DNA of 64,000 nt, from NCBI GenBank assembly GCA_902729315.2, contig LR746278.1, forward strand, positions 3,109,501 to 3,173,500, written 5' to 3'. The stretch is from Spirodela intermedia (lineage: Eukaryota > Streptophyta > Magnoliopsida > Alismatales > Araceae). Positions 11,475-22,320 of this stretch are shown piece after piece; position 1 is the first letter of the stretch, and each line of letters starts with the position of its first letter. Both the position numbers and the translations under genes were made by a program. The notes beneath the pieces are model-generated. The model did no database searches, was not told the DNA's origin, and saw nothing but the letters and a program-made list of their open reading frames with translations.

Positions 11475-13110
11475 AATTTTTTCTTCTATTATGACACCTT
11501 TTTCCTTCCCCACATATTATACCAATATATATTTTTTATTTATTGAAATTGGGAAATTCCTTGGGCCCAAATTCGGTGCGGGCCCATGCAAAGGAAACTC
11601 TGGGTCAACTCCATACGTCTTGAAATCACCCATGATGTGTACCAAGATAGAGATAGAGAGGGACAATGGAACCGCCACGTGGGCAAATTAAGTGAGGCTG
11701 AAGACTCGTGATTAATGATGGCGCTAGAGTCTGGGTGAGTCCCATTTGTACTCTTAGCCCCCATTAAACCCGAGTGGCATCCACATCATCAGCCTACTTA
11801 TGTCCTACTAGTTTAACTAATCCGTTGACTAATTAATGTTTTCCCATTTTAATTATCTGAATTTCCAGTACTTTGCTACTATTTCCGGTTTTTTTTTTAT
11901 TGGCTCCATATTATGTCTCCTTCTTGGGTGGGTCAAACCCACTCCACATGGATTGCCAAGACTTAGCACCAGTTCATGCTCTCCCTCACACCTCCGATGG
12001 GGTTTATTCCATAGGTCAACTCGAGATGCTACTGCCAACTTGTCATCTTGAGGAATGTCAACCGTGGCGTTGACCTTAAGGCAGGTTTTTGTTTCTTTAT
12101 TAGTCAGAAGAATTCCCCGTGAGGTCATTTGGGAATCTTATGATTCTTAGACAACCAATGAGAGTGAGCGAGAGAATTTATCTTCTTATTTATTTATCTT
12201 CTTTTATTCTCTGAAAATAAAATTATCCAGGAGTTCATATTCCCTCGTTCTCATGAGGTCACAGCTTGAATGCCCAGCTGACATATACTCATAGTGATAT
12301 TATTATTTTGCGGATATTCCACAGAAATAATCGGAATAACTTAGGTACCCCCAATTAGTGAGAAATATATTGGCCGATGTGCCCTTGTTTTCATGTCGGC
12401 GTGAGCCCACCTTATGAATCCGTCCAACTTTACGGGCCACATTTATATTGCAGCGGGAATCGAGTGACGGTCGTGGTCTGCGCTGTAAATAGGCCAACCA
12501 TAGGGGTATGATCGTACATGTACTGAAAAGGAGGGGGTATTTATGAAAACGTACAGATAAAGTCAACACTTGCTATGTTGTTGTACTTCACACGTGCGGC
12601 TCGATCCGTCTCCTCCCCCCCCCCCCACCCCCCCCGCGTCCTTCCCTACGGCTGGGGTTAGGGCGTTTGGAATCGGTTTGCTAGGAATCCGCCGAGGCCA
12701 TGGCGGCCCGTCGTCTTCAAGAGTTTGGGGAGCAAAGGAGGGAGAACCCCCCTCCCCCCTCTCTTCCGTTCCCACCTTTCCAGATTGGGGTTAACTTCCT
12801 TGACTGAAATTCTCTCTCCTCACCTCAGCCAAGCTCTGACGGAGCTTGCCCCAGAGAGAATCCCCTCTTAATCTTTGTTGGATTATCGAGGGGCAGCACA
12901 GGCGTTGACTCGGGCCCATCTTGCTAGATTCGGCTACGAGGGTTGACAGACAATGAGGTCAGCAAAGATGGGATTTTTATCACTTTTTCTCTCTCTTTTA
13001 GCTCTTGTGGGAGGGGTTGTAGCTTGCTGATGGGAGGAGGTAGGCTCGTAGGCCTGTAGATCTACCTTCCCTAGGGAGAGAGGGAGGAGGGGGGCTCGCC
13101 TGAAAGCCGG
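11475..13110. other. Intergenic; no gene recognised
   Basis: AT-rich to about 12560. A run of C residues near 12617-12637 and a GC-rich stretch to about 12800 follow, then mixed sequence. Frames of up to about 90 codons overlap on both strands without any family resemblance. Confidence 0.5.
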
Positions 13111-13475
13111 GTATCCTTCACTTTCGCCGGTAAACTCATTAGGGTTTGTTGATCCAACCCTAGAATTCGATCATGCTAATAAATGGTAATCCGGTTTCTC
13201 TCTCTACCCGGTTCTCCAGAGACCCACCCATCCCCGCGGGTTATCTTTCACTTTCGCGAGTAAACTCATCAGGGTTTGCTGATGCAACCCTAGAATTCAA
13301 TCATGCTAGTTAATGGTAATCTAGTTTCTCTCTCTACCCGGTTCTTCAGAGACCCACCCCCGAGGTTATCCTTCACTTTCGCGAGTAAACTCATCAGGGT
13401 CTGTTGATCCGACGCAGAATTTGACCACGCTAATAAATGGCAATCAGTTTCTCTCTCTACCCGGTTCTCAGGCGG
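13111..13475. repeat. Tandem triplication, ~125-129-bp period, upstream of NAC gene
   Basis: Three units begin near 13111, 13240 and 13365. Each contains 'ttcactttcgc', 'gtaaactcat', 'agggt.tg.tgat', 'gctaataaatgg' (or close) and 'tttctctctctacccggtt'. The first two also carry 'aaccctagaattc', close to but not a perfect telo-box, and a 'gagacccaccc' tail. The third is more diverged and shorter. The array lies 1.4-1.7 kb before the NAC start codon. Confidence 0.88.
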
Positions 13476-14050
13476 GGACGAAGGAGTGAGAGACTTCTTC
13501 TTGGGAGAAGTTTCCTCTCCCGGCTACACTGGAAGGGTTTTAAGGGTTTTGGACGGAGGGAGGAGGTGGCGGCGGGGAGACTCCAGCGCCGCCGATTGGA
13601 CCCGGATCATCCGGCGGGCTGTCCCCTCACCCCCTCCCCCTCCCGCCCCCCCGCCGACGTCGGATGCGTACCTAATGACTCTAAATCTCACGGGGCCTAA
13701 CCACGGCGGCGGAGAGATGGGGACGGTGCCGCCAGCTGGCCGTCGCCGGTGAAAGCGACGGGGACTGTTCCTCACTCGCCGGAGCACCGCCGTTGGGGGG
13801 GGTGGGGGGACCTCGCCGCTGACGGAGGAAGGGGACAGCGGAGACTGTTCCCATCGTCGGTGGCGGTGGCCGGCGCCGGAGGGGATGGGCGGGTTGGCGC
13901 CGCTACGGCGGCGGCGCGCCCATCCCCCCTCTGAGAGAGAAGAGAGGAGAAAGGTTGAGTTTTTGGCAAGCCCACCTGCCGCCGGCGGAGCTCCGGCGGG
14001 ATGGTCACGTCACTGCACCGGAGATGGGGGAACACGTGGGGGTGGGGCAC
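13476..14050. other. GC-rich stretch upstream of NAC gene; no gene recognised
   Basis: GC-rich sequence with many CGG/GCC runs. Frames on both strands are glycine/proline/arginine-rich and mutually overlapping, as expected by chance in such composition. A G-box CACGTG lies near 14033. It is probably distal promoter of the NAC gene or the remnant of an unidentified transcript. Confidence 0.4.
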
Positions 14051-14053
14051 AAC

Positions 14054-14379
14054 TGGGGCCCACACGTGCGGTAACGGGTAAGATTTAACGCGCGGCAGTT
14101 GGGGGAGAGCTTTACCCCCGCAAGAAAAGGCAAGAATTCCTCCGGATGGATATTAAATCGAGGAAACGGATGATTGGTGGTGGGCGGAATATAATAATCC
14201 GCGGTGATCTCATTCACAGGGCCATGTGGGTCCCATTGGGACCATGGGTCCGACTGGGGCTACGTCGTCATCTATGGGGCCCACGCCCTTCTGTGGGATT
14301 TCATGGTCGCCTACTCCTATCTAAGCTCCGCCACCACGTCACTCGGCAAGTGGGGTCCCACCTGTGTTGTGGGCCCCAC
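14054..14379. promoter_or_regulatory. Cluster of TCP-type sites (GTGGGNCCCAC) before the NAC gene
   Basis: Five related palindromic motifs occur within 330 bp: TGGGGCCCAC at 14054-14063, GTGGGTCCCA at 14226-14235, TGGGGCCCAC at 14275-14284, GTGGGGTCCCAC at 14350-14361 and GTGGGCCCCAC at 14369-14379. The core GTGGGNCC/GGNCCCAC is the known TCP binding consensus. They sit 0.46-0.79 kb before the NAC start codon. Binding is inferred. Confidence 0.55.
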
Positions 14380-14459
14380 TAATGGCGGTGTTCGGTGGAT
14401 CCACTTCACCTCTCTACGTCAGCATGGCCCTAACACTTCGGAGGCGGCCAGGCAGCTCG

Positions 14460-14462
<3 letters not shown>

Positions 14463-14498
<36 letters not shown>

Positions 14499-14793
14499 AA
14501 AATCTCTCTCTCTGTCTCTCTGTTCAAGACATTGGCTTCTCTCTGTAAACTTCGTGTTTCTCACTCTGTTAAGCGTCTATCCGGCTGTGGACCTTTTTAT
14601 CGCTCTAGCAGAGACCGCAAAACTCTAGCTTTGAGGTTGACCCATGCCCCTATTAATACTCCGCTCCCTCTCGAGCCCCCTCGACTTCAAGATCCCTTCT
14701 CCTTCTCCCCCCCACACCTCTCTCTCTCTCCCTCTCTCTCTCTCTCTTGGTCTTCCCTCCGCAGTCCCCCGAACTCGGGAGGGCCCTCGCCCT

Positions 14794-14824
<31 letters not shown>

Positions 14825-14840
14825 CGCCTTCAGGACTGAG
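14463..14840 (+). other. CT-rich proximal promoter and 5' leader of NAC gene
   Basis: Contains a pure CT tract at 14463-14495 and interrupted CT tracts at about 14717-14825. A possible TATA-like 'tattaata' lies at 14651-14658, which would put the transcription start near 14680-14690 and leave a CT-rich leader of about 150 bases. There is no in-frame stop between 14364 and the NAC start codon, but the upstream translation is low-complexity and not NAC-like. Confidence 0.5.
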
Positions 14841-15015
14841 ATGAGCTTCCTGTGCATGATGGAGGCGAAATTGCCTCCGGGATTCCGGTTCCATCCGAGG
14901 GACGAGGAGCTCATCTGTGACTACCTCGCGAGGAGGGTCGCCGGCGACGGCGACGGTGTCCCTATGATGGTCGACGTCGACCTCAACAAGTGCGAGCCCT
15001 GGGATCTCCCCGGTG

Positions 15016-15070
<55 letters not shown>

Positions 15071-15238
15071 ATCTCTCCAGCATCTCAATTCCCCCCTTCC
15101 ATCCAAGCTCAGATCAAAACCTACGATTCCTCCCTGTTATTTCTCCACAATTAGATCTCATCTCCCCTCCTCCTCTTCTCTCTTCCCCCTTCCAACGTGT
15201 TCTCACATCCCAAGCTCACGATTTTCTCACCCTCTCCC

Positions 15239-15292
<54 letters not shown>

Positions 15293-16905
15293 CTCCTCTT
15301 TCTCTCTCTACGTGTGATCTTCAGACGATCATCCTCCTCCAAGGGGGCCGCCGCCGTTTACGAATGTCGACCCCTCCACGGGGAGGGGGCTTTAATCATT
15401 CTTGAAGCCGTATTTATTGCGTCATGGAGGCTAATCCGGGGGGGCTCTGCATGTGATTCCATTGCAGGCTCCCTCGCAGCAGCCATTCATACCAAGCACA
15501 TGGCTTCCACGCCGTCCGCCACATGCCCAATCAAGCACCCGCAATCCCTCCACCACCACCTCCTCCCATACTCTTCCTCCTCAATACTACTCCCACTAAT
15601 TCCATAATTGATCATGAATCCAGACGGATTTCTTTGCCCACTAATTTCCGCTTCTGGGTTCCTCTTCCTCGCCCAAATCACGCCATCTCCGGCGTTCTAT
15701 GCCGATTTTTCATCGTCCGGGAAGCCCTAAAATCTCCGGTGTAACAGTTCTTCGTCTGAGCTCCGGCGGCGATTCTCGCCATGACCCATCCTCCCAAACC
15801 GCCATGATTTACTGATAAAGTAGGCTGGGAGGGGAAATCTTTGTGTTTGGACGCCTTGTTTGGGGATTATAACCGGGCAGATTCCATGACGAAAGACAAA
15901 AAGTCTCATTAATTGAGAAACGAGTATAATAAGTGGGGGGAGATATTGGGATTTGGGCTGGTTGATCCAGTCATGAGGAGGTTCCTTCCCTTGGTTTTGC
16001 TTATCACCCATCATTTAGAACTGCCACAGATGGAAGAACAACCAAGTTAATTAACCTCTCCACCACTGGGTTGATTCCAGTGGTTTTGCTCAGGATCTTC
16101 CTTTCGAGTCTTTTTTAATTGATTAATCAGCGTGATTACATCGCTTTCGCTCATAATCTTCGTTCATATCCTTCCTAGTTGTCTGATCGACACGAGAATT
16201 CCTTGGTTACGAGCGCCTCAATCTCTTCCTCGCGGGGTAAAGATCCCAGTGAGTTTGCTCGTGATCTTCGTTCAAGACCGTCCCAACCGAGTAATCTGGG
16301 TGCCGAAAGTGAAAGCTTTGGCGTTTCCTATTGACCAAGGCGGGGTTTGTTCAGGCAGTCTTGATCGCGGCTCGTCTCCCGAAATGGGAATCTTTTGGGG
16401 AAAAAAAAATTCGTTGGAGGGGGTTTCCTCGCTGAGACCCCCACCAAAGTGGAGAGATCACCGGGCCAAGAAAATGAAGGTTTTTAGATCTGGGTTTCCT
16501 TGTTCTTCGATCAAGGCTGATTCAGGAGGGTTTGCTCAACACCCATCTCTCAGAAATGGAAGTTTCAGGGGGGAAGTTTCATTTTTTGACGGATATTGAA
16601 GGGGATAATATTTCTGCCAATGCTCATGATACGTTCCCTACCAATCAACTCGTCGTGTGGATCCTTCTGCATTTCCATCGCCTCCCCCGCTCTCTCTCTC
16701 TCTCTCTCTAGATACCACCAAAAGAAGAATACCCATCATCGCCATGAAAGAAGGTACTCCTCCAAGGCGTGCTTCATCCCTATCCATCACCTCCTTTCCG
16801 TTCTCCACCATTATTGCCACTCTGCCACCTTCTTTTAGCGCTTTCGGGTCCTCGGAATCCCAGCAGAAGAGAAAGGAGTTTTAACCTACATCCCGGCGAT
16901 GGCAC

Positions 16906-16955
<50 letters not shown>

Positions 16956-17366
16956 AATGTGTTAGACTGACGTGACGACCAACTAACGGCATGACACCAG
17001 CTTACTAAAGCCGCCTATGTTTCTCAGAGACAGCGTGCGTGGGTGGCAAGGAGTGGTACTTCTACAGTCTGAGGGACCGGAAATACGCCACCGGCCAGCG
17101 GACGAACCGCGCGACGGTCTCCGGCTACTGGAAGGCCACCGGCAAGGATCGCCAGGTGGTCGACCCACGCCGCGGCGGGCTCGTGGGCATGAGAAAAACC
17201 CTCGTCTTCTACCAGGGCCGTGCTCCCAAGGGCAAGAAGACCGACTGGGTCATGCACGAGTTCCGCATGGAGGGCCCCGCTTCCCTTCCACTCAAATCCT
17301 CCTACAAGGTACACCTCTTTTCTTTCCCCAATCATCCGTTTCCGTGCGTATGATGGAGAGATATGT

Positions 17367-17448
<82 letters not shown>

Positions 17449-17960
17449 GGGTATTGGAGATGATGGGTATGCGGCATGGACAAGTTAGGAACGAAGAGGA
17501 CGACTCGGTAGGATTTGACCGGAGAGGCTAGATTCAGAGGGGGTGTTGTCAATGGAATAGTGAATCGAGCTGAACCATTAAAAGATGGAAGGGGAGGGAA
17601 GAAAGTCGCGGGTTATTAGTATATTAAGAGATTGGAAGAAGGAAGAAGAGATGATGATTAGGTTCGAGAAGACAAAACCTGGGTTTAGAAAAGGAAATCC
17701 AGGGGAGCTTTCGTCTCTCCTACGGAATCTTCCCCCCTTCTCCCGGTAACAGTCCAGAGTTCCCCGAGACTTTCCTTCCTTCATCCCCCAACCCCTCCCT
17801 TTCCTCTTCTGTTGCTTTCAGATCCCCCGTGGAGGATAATCCTCAGACATGGTCGTTGCTGGCTCTTGTCTTCTCCCTCCAAATTGGCCTCGGCGTTTGG
17901 TCGTGAAGGAATTTCATATGATTCAGCAGGTAGCTGGCTGTTGCATCATCCAAGGAGGAC

Positions 17961-17995
<35 letters not shown>

Positions 17996-18777
17996 GCAAG
18001 TTGATGAGTCGCTATCCGCTCTTAAAGAAAGGGAACTAGAAGACGGCGGAGTCTCATTGAATCAAGCTTTCGTCAAAAGACCGGCGAGGGTGGATGCTCT
18101 AGCTGAATAGTATCCCAATGCTCGTCGCTGATTGAAGTTGAGTGCGACAGTCTGATATGTTTTAGGGTTTCAGAGAGAGAGAGAGAGGACCACGACTTCA
18201 ATTATTACTAATTACCTTTGAGTTGGATGATCTGACTGGTTCTTCTGCGGTATGTGATCAGGAGGATTGGGTGCTGTGTCGGGTGTTCTACAAGAGCCGG
18301 GGGCTCTGCTCCAAGCCCGGCGGTGAGAACTGCTACGACGACACGGGATCATCCTCTCTGCCGGCCCTCATGGACACCTTCATCAGCTTCGAGCACGCCC
18401 CGATGAGTCTAGATGGCAACGAGCAGGTGCCCTGCTTCTCCAGCTACCCTTCGGGCCAGCCTCCGCCGCGCCAAACGGTGGCGCCGCCGCCGCACGGCGG
18501 GCCGTCATCGTCATCGTCGCCGGCGGCGGCGGCGGTGGCGGGGGGCTACGCGCCGATGCTGGCGAAGAGCTTAGCTCACGGCGGCGGAATACCGGATCTC
18601 GTCCCCTACCTGAACCCCTTCCCCAGCGAGAAGAAGGCCCTCAAAGCGGTCCTCGACCACCTCACGAAGATGGGCGGCCACATGAAGTCGGAGGGGGCGG
18701 CGCATAACCCGGCGGACGGGAGTTCCGACAGTTACCTGACAGAGACCGGCGGCGCCGCCATGTGGAATCCTTTTTGA
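14841..18777 (+). CDS. NAC-domain transcription factor, NAC21/22 (NAC1)-like, miR164-targeted
   Basis: Three exons: 14841-15012, 17028-17308, 18262-18777. Junction phases agree and give 322 residues. The NAC DNA-binding domain fills exons 1 and 2: '[14 protein letters not shown]' (from residue 11), '[12 protein letters not shown]', then '[20 protein letters not shown]', '[17 protein letters not shown]' and '[12 protein letters not shown]'. Exon 3 opens with '[14 protein letters not shown]', as in NAC21/22 proteins; the variable C-terminus is serine/alanine/proline-rich and ends 'AAMWNPF'. The family acts in the nucleus in organ-boundary, lateral-root or auxin responses. A miR164 site lies in exon 3. 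Introns 1 (2.0 kb) and 2 (0.95 kb) are full of GA/CT tracts. Met6 or Met7 are alternative starts. I am sure of the family, less of the subgroup. Confidence 0.93.
15013..17027 (+). other. NAC intron 1, microsatellite-rich
   Basis: Donor CCCG|GTGCGC, acceptor TTTCTCAG|AGACAG. It holds CT tracts at 15019-15068 and 15240-15310 and a GA tract at 16906-16951. The first CT tract begins within 10 bases of the donor. No other gene is seen inside; the frames found there are repeat-derived. Confidence 0.85.
17309..18261 (+). other. NAC intron 2, microsatellite-rich
   Basis: Donor TACAAG|GTACAC, acceptor TGATCAG|GAGGAT, phase 0. It holds a GA tract of about 75 bp at 17368-17444 and shorter ones at 17964-17993 and 18173-18187. 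Confidence 0.88.
18422..18442 (+). promoter_or_regulatory. miR164 target site in NAC mRNA
   Basis: The 21 bases run AGCAGGTGCC, CTGCTTCTCC, A. Compared with the perfect complement of the conserved miR164 (as I remember it), only two positions differ, opposite miRNA positions 17 and 21. The seed and the cleavage region (miRNA positions 2-16) match fully. It encodes residues 205-212 (EQVPCFSS), the same place and peptide context as in known miR164-regulated NAC1/CUC genes. Confidence 0.88.
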
Positions 18778-19050
18778 CGGAAGGAGGAAGTAACCGGCGT
18801 AGGTAGAACACATAAATTGCCCCGTCTCGTTCAGGTAAAACTGCACCATCATCTACAGTGATCCAATCCTCTCTATACACGAATGGCCTCTCATTATCAG
18901 ATCTATAAAGGACTTCTTTCTCACACTGTGAATCAACTTTCTCCATATATTTTTTATTTTTTATTTTTCACTGTGCGTTCCATTAGGATTGCTCTGGGGA
19001 GGGGGGATGGGTTCCTTGTAAATTATTGATTACGGTTGAAGAGAGATAAG

Positions 19051-19086
<36 letters not shown>

Positions 19087-20759
19087 GAGAGAGAGAGCAT
19101 GACAGGGAAGACCACGAATTATAGAATAATAACGTGGGCTGCTCCGTCTTGTGGCCACTGGGAATTCTACTAATGGCCTTGGTTCCTAGAATACTATTCA
19201 TTCGCGATGGTTCTCTTTCTTTCCCCATCGATGAACATGCTTTATTAATGAAGCATTAATTGCCACATATATAATATTTCGCACCAAGGTTGAAGCATGA
19301 TCAAACTTGATGTCCTAATCGATGACCGTCAGATTGTAATACCATTCCCTTTGGCATTGTTTGATCGAATCAGGTCGGATCAGTTTGCAATTATTGATCA
19401 CCTACTGCTGATATTGATTCAGAACATGATCTCACCATCCTTATTTTTTTGTTGTAAGAAGATCAATAAAATAATACTATGATTGTGCAAGGTTCAGGCA
19501 TATATTATGAGATCTTTTTCACTAGCATCGGAGATGTCGAGGGGTCATGCAAGACCCAGACCTAGAACGAGAAGATACGTCATGGGCACAATTTCTATTT
19601 CTACTTCTTGGAAGGTTAGGAGCTTTCCTTCCGTATCCATGCGTCCATTGCATGGTCTCCCATATGGCTCACCCTAGCTCTCTTACTCATATATATATAT
19701 ATATATATATATGGCCAGCTAACATGGACTGCTGGGTCAAGCTTGAGGTTTCGATGGATGCTCATCGGAAACAAATTTCTTCACTTTTCTATGGGCTAGG
19801 TCATGAACTTTGAATATATATCATGGTACAATAAAAAATCATTGATACCATAGTTATCATGTTAATATGCCATATATATGTATATCAACTTGGGTAATAT
19901 ATCCTATGTATGTCATTCATTTGATCCATATAAATGAAGAGGAAAAAGCTTGGCGGCTGATTCTACCCAACGTGATATTTCTACCATATCCCACATTAAC
20001 TTAATGTTCTTGGTAGACAAGATGATAAATCATAGAGTAATGGCTCTCCTCATGTCGTACATCAACATCCACATAAATAGTTTGATCAATATGTAGCTTT
20101 GAGATCCAACATGCCCCACACACATATAGTGTAGAAAGCCATCAATGGCTAAGGCATGCCTGATGACTAGGCCCCACCTTCTGGTCCACGACTGAGACAA
20201 GTCCATGCTTTTATTAATGCCAAGAATTGAAGCCCGAAGCCCATTTGTTCGTCCTACAACCCCCCTCAATCACTTTTCTCAGATGCCATGCCATGCCATC
20301 AGCTGGGGTCCAAGTTGGGCTAAGGCTCACTATGTGCCCACTTATGGACCATTTTCTAGGCTTTTCTTGACATGACATTAGCCTACTGGGGCCCCACTTG
20401 TTGACATCTTCAAGCATCATATCTTGATGGCCATTTGTCTAATCCTCACTAACTAAGCATCATACCTTGCCCTACCAAGAAGAATGAGTGAAATAAAAGC
20501 TAGCCTTTAGATCACTAAACCATGGTGGGTTGGGAATTTCATGCGCATATCTACCCATGTGATTCGCATACTTATCCATCATGTGTGTGTGGGGAGGGGG
20601 GGAACTCCAATATTTCAAAATTTGTTCATTTTACCGTCATTAAGAACAAAAGTCTTAGATTAAGTAATAAAAAGAGGCCTTTTATAAAATAAAAAATTAT
20701 CCTAAAAGCTGTAGATAAGATTTCAAAAGGACACAATGCCAAATAAACTAAATTTGGGT
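18778..20759. other. Downstream of NAC; AT-rich, no gene recognised
   Basis: Begins with the probable NAC 3' untranslated region. It contains a GA tract (19040-19098), a TA tract (about 19689-19712) and AT-rich sequence. No frame above about 90 codons and none family-like. Confidence 0.55.
19040..19098. repeat. (GA)n microsatellite
   Basis: About 60 bp of GA with a few interruptions, 260 bp downstream of the NAC stop codon. Confidence 0.95.
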
Positions 20760-21036
20760 CTATGAGAGAAGTGAAATTCCGTTGGTTGGCACGCAGAGCT
20801 AGATGTCCACGTCAACACGTCTCGTACATAACAGCATCCCAACTGACCGATCACGTGCTTTTGGCCGGGGCGCAAGTCGACGTCCCTGTCACCCACGTGG
20901 CCAGTAAGCCCACTTCCTGGATTTCGTACCTGCGGGCTTCGAACAGCCTGGTCCAACTGACCCAACCGCTTTTGGCTCGCCTGACTGCCGTGTTAAACAT
21001 GAGAAAAAACCCATATGTAAATAATTTAAAATACTA

Positions 21037-21134
<98 letters not shown>
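20760..21134. other. Isolated GC-rich island with two G-boxes, next to a 96-bp CT tract
   Basis: A roughly 230-bp GC-rich block inside AT-rich DNA carries CACGTG at 20852-20857 and 20894-20899. A nearly pure CT tract follows at 21039-21134. It looks like a promoter, but no gene is recognised on either side within several kilobases. Confidence 0.45.
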
Positions 21135-21135
<1 letters not shown>

Positions 21136-21863
21136 GCAGGATATCCCGTTCATTACTAGGTGAGAATGGATTTTTTTCAGAATAATTTTTTAAATTTATT
21201 TTAGTGCAAATAATAGTTGTAATACATTATGAAGATAATAAGTAGGTGAAGAAAACTGTGGAAATGCTATTGTGAAATTCCCAAAATAAATGTGTTTTAA
21301 CATATTAATTCATAAAATAGTTGACACCATTGGTAATTATATTGACTGAATTGTTACACACGTTGTTGGATATATATTATATGAGCTTACATTTTACTTG
21401 CACCTTCTCTCTTAACTATATTTTATTTTATTGAATAATGGAACAATGTTCTAGTGATAAGGGAATACTAATATTATCTTATTAAGAGCATAAATAGAAA
21501 TTCACTCATAGGAATAAAGTGTCATAGGCATATTCTTAATATGGCATAGAAATCTAAATGAGCGATCAAAGAAAAAGAGTTGAGTGGAGAGGAACAAGGG
21601 CTTGATCCAAAAATCAAGTAATTTATTGAGATATATAAACGAAAATCCCTAGATGTATCACCAATACTAGGATTAAGTTTTTGGTAGATAGATCATGCCC
21701 ACATGTCATCTTGGGCACCATGAATACACAATGTCTAGAGACCTTGATAGTTCTGTCTTGTGATATGTTAAGGGTCTCATCATTGTTAGCCCTTGCCTCT
21801 AGGCCTGTAACTAATAAGTCAACGGGTCTACAGGGTCTAGATAGTGGCAAGTGGCAGCCTAAT
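21135..21863. other. AT-rich intergenic DNA; nothing recognised
   Basis: AT-rich sequence without family-like frames or clear repeats. Confidence 0.5.
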
Positions 21864-22320
21864 AAGAGAGAGAGAGAGAGAGAGAGATAATATGACAAGT
21901 TGAAAGACTATAATGGATGTATTACTTTACTAATAGAAGAATACACAAGCAATGAAAAGAGAGAAAGAGAGAATAGAGAAAATAAAGAAAAGATAAATCC
22001 GAGGGACCCCAAGAGACCCTTCAAAGGGAGTTGATTTAAGATAACTAATCTTCACTTTGCCACTTGAAGATACAAAACTCAATTAACTCTCTATATCCCA
22101 CATGGTGGAAGGAGGCGGTCTTCTTATAGTTGCAATAGCCTTCATCTAATGCTCCTTTTTGCCTAATTGCCTAATTCAAACCTTAATAGGCCATCCTTTA
22201 CATGACCCTTCTCTAGGCTTAATGGACCATTGTTAGTTGATAGACTTGTGGTTTATTGTTGACTATTAGAATTTTTTCCATATGTTAATTGGGATCTATT
22301 CCCACAAGGGTGAGGGATTG
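21864..22320 (+). repeat. Dispersed direct repeat, copy A (pairs with 24915-25365)
   Basis: The copy starts at a GA tract and a tail of 'agagagaa' motifs. It contains 'ggagttgatttaagat', 'cacttgaagata', 'aattaactctctatatc', 'gcaatagccttcatct', 'cttctctaggcttaatg' and 'cattgttagttgat' in this order. The same landmarks in the same order and orientation recur about 3 kb downstream with many substitutions. Neither copy codes for a recognised protein. They could be old long terminal repeats or members of a dispersed non-coding family. Confidence 0.8.
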
